Below, in pieces: positions 7,454 to 14,230 of a stretch of 14,230 bases of DNA. The notes beneath the pieces were generated by a model that made no database searches, had not been told where the DNA came from, and saw only the letters and a program-made list of their open reading frames with translations. How positions within the stretch are numbered: position 1 is the first letter of the stretch; each line of letters begins with the position of its first letter. The DNA is from Zygnema cylindricum (Eukaryota > Streptophyta > Zygnematophyceae > Zygnematales > Zygnemataceae), in contig JBBHKE010001812.1 of NCBI GenBank assembly GCA_037447655.1, positions 1 through 14,230 of the forward strand, given 5' to 3'. The position numbers and the translations under genes are program-made.

Positions 7454-10400
7454 TCTCTCCCTCCCTCCCCCCCCTCTCCCTCTCCCCCTCCCTCGCTCCT
7501 ACTATCTTAAGCTGTTTGGAAAACGTTGGTACTGTTTTTATATATCCTGACCTCCGTCCTTTTTAATTTCAGACTCTGTCGTCAAGATTGGACTCAAAGG
7601 ATTGGCTTCTTGTCTGCGAAGCTCTCAATAATGCGAGACAGCTTTGTCTTTTTCATTCAACCATTCTCGAGCCTGAATTGTAGGTGCTATCATAACATTC
7701 TCTGTAATTATTTGTCGATGTGATATTAATGTTAGTGTGATGTAGAATGGTGTGCAAAATTCCACTCTTTAAACGTTTGTCTGATTTTTTTGGCCATACA
7801 ATTTTGGTCAGGGTTTAGTGCCATTATGATAGAATTTGGACATTTATGCTTAATTTAATGTCAGATAGACAAGAGTGGCAGTAATATCAATTTTCATGCC
7901 ATTGTGGATTTTCAAACATAGAATTTTTATGCATCAATAAAGAGTGATAATTTGTGAGAGGCTCTGTTTCTGTTTCCGTTATGCTTCTCCACGTTTTCTC
8001 AAACTCGTGAAAATCTGGAAACACAAGTACTAGTCTTCAGAGATCTTATGTTGGCCTTACACTATCTGTATGTAAAAATTATATCTTCAAGCAGTATCAA
8101 GCTTTGGGTGGTTGCGCTCGTACTTCCAGTGGTTTTTATTGTAATATTATTTCTTTTTAAGAAAATACGATTTGCATCTCGTGGACAGTATCCTGAGGTC
8201 TTTGTGGGGTCAAAATGCTAATTTCAGGGAACCATTTTAGGTCTTTCTATGAAATGAAACAGAAATATGCTAAGTAAGTAAATGTAAATGATTTGGAAAT
8301 CGTACAGGATGTACTTCCATTGCCGCACTACTGTAATCAACACTGTTTTCAATTTTACATTTTTTTCCATGTAGTGTCTTCACATTGAGTAATACTTTTT
8401 TCGTGAAATTGTGGTTCTTCTTGGAAACTACACTGCCTATTTATATTAGCATAATAAACACTTATTTGGTCGCAATTTTATTTGGCTGAATATCATAAAA
8501 TAGTATTACTTACACTATTTATGAGAGTGGCCTTAAATCGGCCACGGGACTCTGCCCCAAATTAGTATTATTGATATTAATTTCGCTTTATTACAAATAA
8601 TTTGTTTACTCTAATAGTTGGTCATTAGAAAACATGAGTTAGAAACTAAGGGCTTCTAATCCCAAAAATATTAGTGTTGATTAGCAGTGTCAACTCAGTC
8701 TAATGCCTGTAAGCATTTTACTATGTGAGAATGATCACACAGTGGAAGAATATTTATTCTTGAAAGTGAAACCAGTATCTTGTGGACGACCTACTTTATT
8801 CGATTTGTTTTCACCCACAGACAGTCTTTTTCCACTTTTCCTTTGAAAGCAAATAAAAAAGTAGGGATTATATTGTATCAGTTGCATAGCCCATAGTTGG
8901 CGATAACGATACTTATTGCCTCAATTTTTCATATGTAATGTATTGTATAAGAATACAAAAGGTCGTGTAACTATACTTATTGCCTCAATTTTTCATATGT
9001 GATGTATTGTATAAGATTACAAAAGGTCGTGAGAGTATATCTGCTGTACCCCTAAGCATGTTTATTTTCATACATCTCGTACCTTGATTTTTGATTGACT
9101 AAATTTGTTTCTTTTTGCACGCTAACAGTGGTTTTTTGTGTTGAAGAACTCGAAATACGTACATTTTGATCACGTATTTGTGGTGTATTGTTTTTTTTTA
9201 ATGTAGTTTTTCCTTTTTTTATTGAAATTTGTCTATAAATTTTGATAAGTATATGGAGCTGATAATTGGTTATTGGCCAACCCCAATTATCAATTGTTCA
9301 AAATTCGACCTTTAAATGAATTTCTTGAAAGAAACCATGTTAAAATACTCTAGATACCCTAAAAATTCCTAAGCCAGCTAAATTACGGGTGGGATATCCC
9401 AGGATATGACTTGTACATAATTATCCTTTGAAAAGGTTCTTTGTCCACATTTATTGGCAAAAAATTGTGAAAAAGGTATTCTCTTGTTTTTTTCTTTTTC
9501 GGTCCCCCGTTTTTTTTTTGTTTGGCTTTTTGTATACAAAGGAAGTTTGCGCTGAACCTTGCTTTAATACCAATTTTCTGCGATTTCCGATGATTTAATC
9601 TAAAGTCCTTTTTTTTTTTTTGGGTGTCACTCAATCAGGCGTAATGTTGTACTTGCGATTTTAAAGAGTTTGAAAAATCCGAGAAGTGCTCTGGTGAAGA
9701 CTTCCCTTATGACCGCTGCCGACCTCTTCAAAGCATTTAAAGACAAGTTACTGAACAATCTTGATGCTCTGGTGAGAAATTTCCCTAAATTTTTTGCACA
9801 CTGGCTTTTTTTGGGTAATTTTCCTATTTTTGATTATTGCACATTCTGTTCCTTTAGTTGAACACATATATTGGTCACCTCTAATAGTGTAATTTGTGTC
9901 ACGAAGGTTCTTATTTGAGCTATATAGTTATAGACCACACTAATGGGAAGGCAAAGGGAGAGGGAGATGGAGAGGTGGAGGGCGAGGGAGAGGGAGAGGG
10001 TTGTAGTTTTCTTAGTTATAAAGGTTAAGTTGGAAAGCTAGCCTTAGCTTCTGGATAAAATTTCAAAATAGTTTTATGAGATTAGCTTTTGGTAAGGAGA
10101 AGGAAAAAAATGTATTCTAGTTTTATAGTGACTGTTTTTTTGTGACAAATGTCCTATTTCCCTGAATGCAGCTTCTCCAACTGCTTTTGAAAGCATCGGA
10201 AGATAAGCGGTTTGTTGCAGAAGAGGGAGAGCGTGCTCTTTTAGCTATGACTTCATCTCTTTCTCCTGTCCCTCTTCTTGAGAAATTAAAGCCGTATTCA
10301 GTTCATAAAAGTCCAAAAGTACGAGCGAAGGCAGCTGTGTCAATCAGTAATTGTGTCTCGCAATTGGTAAGCCTCCTAAAAATGACTCTATTACAAGTAT

Positions 10401-11240
10401 TAAGAGACATATCATTGCCAAACAAAACTAAACATGATTTCACGCTCAAAGTATATCCTGCAAAACGATCTGGTTTAGTAATGTTAGTTGTTAAATCCTC
10501 GCTAGTTTGTCCTACCTACCTATATTATAGAGTGCGAAGTCCTTCAACTGCAGTCTGGGTGCAGTCTAAGGACTTCTATTGGTGTGGATCACACCTAATG
10601 TTGTCTATTGTAAAGCAGCAGCATTGTAAAACAACATCACAGGTATCTTCGTGTGCAAAATGCCGAGTCTTTCCCACACATAAATTAATGTTGGCCTTAT
10701 TAGTTTTTCCCCCACTTAGTGATAAAGAGTGTACGGATAGACAACACCAGTTGACGTTTTGCCTAATGATTGATGAGTAAATAAAGATGGATGGTTGTTT
10801 TCTGAAAACTCATTCAAAATGCATGTGACATGATTAAGATCATGCAACAAAATTCCATAAAATGTGTTCTCTATGTTTGTCCCATGTATAACTCCATTTG
10901 GAATGGAGACAGTTCCTGTTTGAAGTCGTTATTTTACTCTCCTTTTACCCATTATTTTTGCTCTCCTTTTTGTGGTCCGGACTTTTGCCAGGACTCTGCT
11001 GGAATTCAGGGCATTGGATTTAATGTTCTTATCCGATTGGCCGGTGGGCAAGTCTGCGATCACCTTCCAGAAGCAAGAGATGCTGCTCGAAAACTGACTC
11101 TTTTATTGCATAAAGCATTTGAAGAGATTCAGGTCCAACTCGGGACCCCTCCTGACAATCGAAAAGACAAATGGCAAAACCTTTGTCAAAGCCAGTTGTC
11201 CGTCAGCAATGCTATGGCCGTCCTTCGCATTAAGGTGTGA
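6131..11240 (+). CDS. Single-TOG (CLASP_N-like) ARM/HEAT-repeat protein, five exons
   Basis: The coding sequence joins 6131-6223, 7573-7679, 9639-9771, 10172-10366 and 10992-11240, giving 258 residues. All introns are GT-AG and every junction keeps frame; intron 2 splits a Leu codon (TT|G). The start is the first ATG after an in-frame TGA at 6122. What is visible: a short acidic N-terminus (1-31), then paired helices with LDSKDW (37-42), SLKNPRSAL (77-85), a K-x5-EDKRF segment (near 118-125), VRAKAAV (161-167) and LPEARDAAR (201-209), and a short tail with a conserved-looking Trp (237). From memory of the families, this pattern fits TOG domains of the CLASP_N/Crescerin (TOGARAM) type and the small plant ARM-repeat proteins of about 300 residues. 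TOG domains bind tubulin, so a cytosolic microtubule-associated role is likely, but that is inference. No signal peptide or membrane segment is seen. The protein appears full length. Family assignment is confident; function is not. Confidence 0.86.
6310..6318 (+). promoter_or_regulatory. Telo-box-like 9-mer AAACCCTAA in intron 1
   Basis: An exact AAACCCTAA lies 87 nt after the exon 1 donor, next to a second partial aaccct at 6301. Telo-boxes of this sequence are known in 5' regions of many plant growth-related genes. A single occurrence could be chance. Confidence 0.3.
6343..6556 (+). repeat. CT-rich tract in intron 1
   Basis: Imperfect CTCCCT/CTCTCC hexamer-type repeat over about 214 bp. 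Minus-strand frames through it are Glu/Arg low complexity and not a gene. Confidence 0.9.
7411..7498 (+). repeat. (CT)n microsatellite in intron 1
   Basis: A near-perfect CT dinucleotide run of about 38 bp passes into CCCT/CCCCCT repeats. It begins immediately after one of the exon 2 look-alikes. Confidence 0.92.
7573..7679 (+). CDS. TOG gene exon 2 (residues 32-67)
   Basis: The acceptor is pyrimidine-rich (tccgtcctttttaatttcag). The exon encodes the first TOG helix pair, with LDSKDW, VCEALNNARQ and LCLFHSTILEPEL. The donor must be gtaggt at 7680, because reading on gives a TAG immediately; this leaves TT as a split codon completed by the first base of exon 3. Confidence 0.85.
8429..8600. 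mobile_element. MITE-like element, family 2, copy in intron 2
   Basis: It aligns with 2580-2752 along its length: tacactgcc, a degenerate attag-x-ataat end, ttyggtcgc, tttggc, atcataaaata, gagtgg-x-cttaaatc-ggccac, and aaattagtattattgatatt followed by aatttcgc. Indels and substitutions are scattered, so it is an old copy. It encodes nothing. Confidence 0.62.
8909..9031. repeat. 64-bp tandem duplication in intron 2
   Basis: atacttattgcctcaatttt starts at 8909 and 8973. Both units continue through tcatatgt-rtgtattgtataaga to aaaaggtcgtg (8967 and 9031), with very few differences, so the duplication is fairly recent. Confidence 0.92.
9639..9771 (+). CDS. TOG gene exon 3 (residues 67-111)
   Basis: The acceptor is tcactcaatcag. 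The first base G completes the split Leu codon, then RNVVLAILKSLKNPRSALVK follows. This is the most recognisable TOG/CLASP_N helix pair, with the Asn-Pro-Arg-Ser turn and TAADLFKAF. The exon ends in phase 0 at CTG before gtgaga (9772). Confidence 0.88.
9772..10171 (+). other. Intron 3 of the TOG gene (400 nt)
   Basis: Its borders are gtgaga and atgcag. It contains a GA-rich block at about 9950-10001, opposite in strand composition to the CT tracts of intron 1. Confidence 0.8.
9950..10001 (+). repeat. GA-rich block in intron 3
   Basis: Short gggaga/ggagat/ggaggg repeat. It is purine-rich on the coding strand, opposite to intron 1. Confidence 0.85.
10172..10366 (+). CDS. TOG gene exon 4 (residues 112-176)
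   Basis: It follows ccctgaatgcag and encodes LLQLLLKASEDKRFV, ERALLAM, SPVPLLEKL and VRAKAAVSISNC, which are consecutive amphipathic helices of a HEAT/TOG array. It ends in phase 0 at CAA TTG before gtaagc. The same frame stays open beyond the donor to a TGA at 10778-10780 (see findings). Confidence 0.88.
10367..10991 (+). other. Intron 4 of the TOG gene (625 nt)
   Basis: Its borders are gtaagc and ttgccag. The exon 4 reading frame continues without a stop for 137 codons into this intron, ending at TGA 10778. A compound hairpin lies at 10536-10576 and a second perfect 6-bp inverted repeat at 10581-10595. The intron interpretation rests on exon 5 continuing the conserved fold in the correct phase. 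Confidence 0.78.
10536..10576 (+). repeat. Compound hairpin in intron 4
   Basis: Outer arms gaagtcctt (10536-10544) and aaggacttc (10568-10576) are perfect. After a 2x2 internal loop, inner arms actgca / tgcagt pair around a 7-nt loop. A second inverted repeat, ggtgtg-gat-cacacc, follows at 10581-10595. Confidence 0.75.
10992..11240 (+). CDS. TOG gene exon 5 and stop (residues 177-258)
   Basis: The acceptor is ggacttttgccag. The exon encodes the last helices (GFNVLIRLAGG, LPEARDAARKL, LLHKAFEEI) and a short C-terminal tail with KDKWQNLCQSQL and NAMAVLRI. It ends at TGA 11238-11240. As I recall the plant homologues, the family ends soon after an equivalent Trp/Cys/Ala-Val segment, which supports this stop as the true terminus. 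Confidence 0.86.
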   Translation, partial: DSAGIQGIGFNVLIRLAGGQVCDHLPEARDAARKLTLLLHKAFEEIQVQLGTPPDNRKDKWQNLCQSQLSVSNAMAVLRIKV

Positions 11241-12339
11241 ATTGAATCATTTGAATTTTTCAGCTGTATTGAAGTGTTTGAGGAGCTCCAATCGAATCGA
11301 TTTTCTTGGATTCAGATCGTGGGTTGAATTTGGGTCATTAAGTCGAAACAAATTGTGTGTAGCGAATTGCGTTCAAAATCAGGTAAAAGTATCTTTATTC
11401 ACGCGGACTGTATCAAAAATCATTTTGTTGTACAATGGCAAGTGCGACTTTGAAGGGAAGGCAAGATTACGCGCGTCATGAAAATGGAGGAGAGGCAAAA
11501 CAATGTTCGAGTGAAGATTTGGAAAGGAGAATGAGCAAGTCTTAAATAAAGTTCAAGTTGCAAATTTTTCAAGGGGAAACGGAGGATGTTTATGGATGTT
11601 TACGGATGGAGGAAGGGAAATCGAATTTTTATCTCTCTCTCTCTCCCTCTCTCTCTTTTGTGAATTTTTCTATTGAGCACTTTTTGTACCAAAGAGTCTA
11701 GGTTTGGAGGTTTTTGTGGAGGCCTATGGAGACGATTTATCCGAAAATTTCCGTTTTTCCCTCTAGATTCTAAAACAACATTGGTTTAGTGGTTTGAATC
11801 ACGATAGATGGCTGATTTGCCCATGTACGTATTTCCTTACGTATTGTGCATACTATGTTCTCAGGCAATTTGTGCAATCACTTTTCAGTACAATGAATAA
11901 TGTAGTAGTCATTTCTTATTCTACAACTTCTTGGCTTCAAATGATTTTCTCAGTGATTGGCAATCCGATATATTCCCAGGGTTGACTTGTAACTGATTAA
12001 TTCTATTGTTCATGTCTTAGATATGATCTTCTTTGTTCATGAAAATTGTCTAGTAGGAAAATGTTTTGTGTAGAAAGTATTTTTAACGATGTGTTGTTTT
12101 AAAACTAACCTTTGGTTTTTATTTTTCGAACATGCGACATTAGTGTCATGTTTCACAAATGTCACTGTCACAGTGCAATTGTGTTAAAAAACCCTTAAAA
12201 ATCTGACGGAGAACTGTGCGCAGTAAAGGTAGCTACGTTTTGCAAACAATGAAGGAAAACTGAAAGTCAAACTGTTAAACTAACTGGACCGATTTAAACT
12301 TGTATAAGTGAAAGCATACAAATTAAATTATCACATTTG
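11241..12339 (+). other. Region downstream of the TOG gene (3' UTR then non-coding)
   Basis: The proximal part should include the gene's 3' untranslated region, with AATAAA at 11545-11550 as a possible poly(A) signal. A short CT tract lies at about 11631-11655. Open frames such as 11794-11985 show no recognisable motif. Confidence 0.5.
11545..11550 (+). terminator. Possible poly(A) signal AATAAA
   Basis: An exact AATAAA about 305 nt after the stop, followed by a T-containing stretch. Plant poly(A) signals are loose, so this is only a candidate. Confidence 0.35.
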
Positions 12340-12890
12340 CTACGTTGCAAAAAACGAAAAACAAGAAAGAAGAACAAAATCGAAGAACAAAAAAGAAAAA
12401 CAAAACAGTTATAGGAAGTGAAGTAGTGAACTCAACTCCCCCAGTTTAGACGGGATGAGATTCCAAGATTGTAAATATTGTGGAAAATTTAAGTTTTATT
12501 CATCTGTATATGTCGTGAAGACCTTTGATTAAAAATAGTTGGCAAATCTCTCTTCTTAGTTGATATGATCGACTATGCATTTTTATGAAAAAGGAACAAA
12601 AACAAAACAATCAAGAATTGAAATAGGAAATATGACAAATATACAAAACAAGCAAAAAGCACATTAAATATGCATTTAGGGAAACAAATGTTAAACATAC
12701 AAAAAATATGCGAAAAACTGAAAAGTACAAACTCTACATAAAAAGTAAGACCAAAAAATATACAAAAAATGAGAGGTAAAAAAAATAAAAAATCAAATAG
12801 CGCACAACGGAATTAAGGCAAGATAAAAGAAAGAAAAAAAAACGAATTCACAAGATAAAAAAGTACAACACGTGTACAACAACTACAAAA
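12340..12890. repeat. A-rich low-complexity region
   Basis: Aaaac/aaaga-type words dominate the whole stretch (acaaaa, gaaaaa, tacaaaaaa). No open frame of interest is seen on either strand. Confidence 0.7.
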
Positions 12891-12919
12891 AAGCCATCAT
12901 GCGCACGTACAAAAACGGA

Positions 12920-14065
12920 CATGGAGAGGGAGAGGGAAAGTGAGAGGGAAAGAGAGGGGGAGAAGGAGAGAAGGAGAGAGGGAAAGAGGGAAAGAGGGAA
13001 AAAGAGAGGAAGAGAAGGAAAAAGGAAAAAAGAGCGGGAGAGGGAGAGAGGGGAAACAGAGAAAGAGAGAGGGAAAAAAGTGAGGGAGAGAGGGGAAAAA
13101 GAGAGGGAGAGAGGGAGAGAGGGAGAGATTTACTACCAAAAAAGACGGAGAGAAGGAGAGGTTTATTGCCAAATAAAGAGTAAAAGATTGCTAAAAAAAA
13201 GAGGTAAAGATTGATGAAAAAATGAGAAATTGGAAAGAAAAGGGAGAGATTTAGGAAAAACATTGACAAAAAGAGAGGGAGAGATTGACAGAAGTCGAGG
13301 GAGAGATCGAAGACAAAAAGGGAGAGATTCAGGAAAAAAAATGACAAAATATCAGAGAGAGATTGACAAAAAAAGAGGGAGAGACGGACAGAAAAAGAGG
13401 AAAAGGTCGAAGAAAAAGAGGGAGAGACTGACGAAAAGGGGGGGATAGGGAGAGGTCTTTACAGAGGAAATAGAGTCAAAAGCGGTGGAGCTCACACAAG
13501 AATCTCTCCTAAAAGTTTTTTCTTCCTCTGACCCCTGGATTATAGAGGTAAGCTTTTGAAGGAGGGAGAGGGAAGGAGGGAAAGGGTGGGAGAGGGAGAG
13601 GGAAGGAGGGAGGTTTATAATTGTACAAGATTTTCTCCAGGTTTTGAAAATCTTTATGAGAGAGGGAAGGAGGGAAAAGTAGAGAGGGAGAGGGAGAGGG
13701 AGGGAGAGGGATAGCGAGGGGTAGAGGGAGAGGACGAGGGAGGGAGGTTTATATGGTAAATCCTCTGACCCGTGGATTACACAAGGAGGTTTTGGGGAGA
13801 TATATCTCAAGTAGAGAGAGGGACGTAAGGAGAGGAGAAGAAGAAAGGTAGGAGACGAGATGAGGGAGAGGAGGGGAGAAGTGGGAGAGGAGGGAGGTCT
13901 CTCTAGTTAACAATTTTTCCCTCGTGAGGATTTTGGAAATCTGGGAGATTTTCTTATTATTTTTTCGATCAGTTCTTCTGAGAGAGGGGAGAAAGGGGGA
14001 AAAAGGGAAAGCGTTAGGGATGGAGGGAGGGAGGGAAGGAGGGAAGAAGAGAGGGAGCGAGGCGG
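12920..14065. repeat. 1.1-kb GA-rich domain with unique islands
   Basis: Gggaga/gagagg repeats dominate. At 13125-13440 the repeat carries a degenerate longer unit of the type gggagagattgacaaaaa. From about 13455 the GA repeat is broken by five unique islands (about 13455-13555, 13612-13660, 13746-13810, 13896-13980, 14062-14115). Frames on both strands translate to Arg/Glu or Ser/Leu/Phe/Pro repeats and are not genes. Confidence 0.88.
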
Positions 14066-14115
14066 TTTAAAAGTGGTCCATGCAACAAGAATTATTGCCT
14101 TTGGATTTATCTTAT

Positions 14116-14127
14116 ATATCATATATA

Positions 14128-14171
<44 letters not shown>

Positions 14172-14194
14172 TATATATATATATATATACACAG

Positions 14195-14230
<36 letters not shown>
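14116..14230. repeat. (TA)n microsatellite at the window edge
   Basis: TA dinucleotides with brief (GT)n, cag and cacagagg interruptions. It runs off the end of the window, so its true length is unknown. Confidence 0.95.

Larger units (their letters stand above)
6224..7572 (+). other. Intron 1 of the TOG gene (1349 nt)
   Basis: Its borders are gtgagt and tttcag. It is T- and CT-rich, carrying a 214-nt CT tract at 6343-6556, further CT-rich stretches at about 7275-7316 and 7411-7498, and the 9-mer AAACCCTAA at 6310. Two partial look-alikes of the start of exon 2 lie at about 7236-7280 and 7372-7412. A 141-codon open frame at 7125-7550 is largely translated CT repeat and shows no protein-like composition. 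Confidence 0.8.
7680..9638 (+). other. Intron 2 of the TOG gene (1959 nt)
   Basis: Its borders are gtaggt and caatcag. It is AT-rich and contains a MITE-like element (8429-8600) and a 64-bp tandem duplication (8909-9031). Nothing else in it looks coding. Confidence 0.8.

Noticed and set aside
10166-10780. 204-codon frame as a separate complete gene
   Set aside because: Its first 65 codons after the AG are exon 4 of the TOG gene and the rest is intron; the fold continues in exon 5.
11235-11240. gtgtga as a splice donor extending the TOG gene past exon 5
   Set aside because: The only near acceptor would make an intron of about 30 nt, and the protein already ends where its family usually ends.
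11119-11481. 120-codon frame across the end of exon 5
   Set aside because: It is an out-of-frame shadow of exon 5 with no family resemblance.
12883-13810. Long Ser/Leu/Phe/Pro frames on the minus strand and Arg/Glu frames on the plus strand
   Set aside because: All are readings of GA repeats in several frames at once; real coding would favour one frame.
1-14230. tRNA, rRNA or other structured RNA genes
   Set aside because: No cloverleaf-type arm pattern or rRNA-like conserved stretch was noticed by eye; a covariance-model search would be decisive.

Overview
The window looks like nuclear DNA from a plant-lineage eukaryote (land plant or streptophyte alga). It is AT-rich and has spliceosomal introns with GT-AG borders, long CT/GA and TA microsatellites, MITE-like elements and a decayed retroelement. 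The one convincing protein gene encodes a small TOG/CLASP_N-type helical-repeat protein that resembles the plant 'ARM repeat superfamily' single-TOG proteins. I cannot name the species, and no similarity search was run.

Layout. Positions 1-2000 hold the decayed 3' part of a reverse-transcriptase element, broken by frameshifts and stops, with an AT-rich tail and an AATAAA. Positions 2320-3420 hold a dense cluster of small palindromic-ended elements. Two copies of one family (2323-2576 and about 2797-3010) lie head to head, a third degenerate copy is at 3189-3415, and a different element (2580-2797) sits between the first two. A further repeat (3064-3235) has its partner at 123-295. Positions 3420-6130 are non-coding, with small tandem repeats, a short hairpin and a CT-rich tract.

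The gene runs on the + strand from 6131 to 11240 in five exons (6131-6223, 7573-7679, 9639-9771, 10172-10366, 10992-11240). All four junctions keep the reading frame and give a 258-residue protein. Introns 1 and 2 are large and repeat-loaded. Intron 1 has a telo-box-like 9-mer, CT tracts and two partial look-alikes of the start of exon 2. Intron 2 has a copy of the 2580-2797 element and a 64-bp tandem duplication. Intron 4 has an unusually long open extension of exon 4 and a compound hairpin.

Downstream, 11241-12340 is plain AT-rich sequence with a possible poly(A) signal, 12340-12890 is A-rich, and 12920-14065 is a 1.1-kb GA-rich domain broken by short unique islands that are partly repeats of one another. 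The window ends inside a (TA)n microsatellite. Purine/pyrimidine tracts are pyrimidine-rich on the + strand before and inside the front of the gene, and mostly purine-rich from intron 3 onwards.

I did not find a convincing new multi-gene system. The most unusual items are the palindromic-ended element cluster, its inverted copies, the exon-2 look-alikes, and the structured GA domain.
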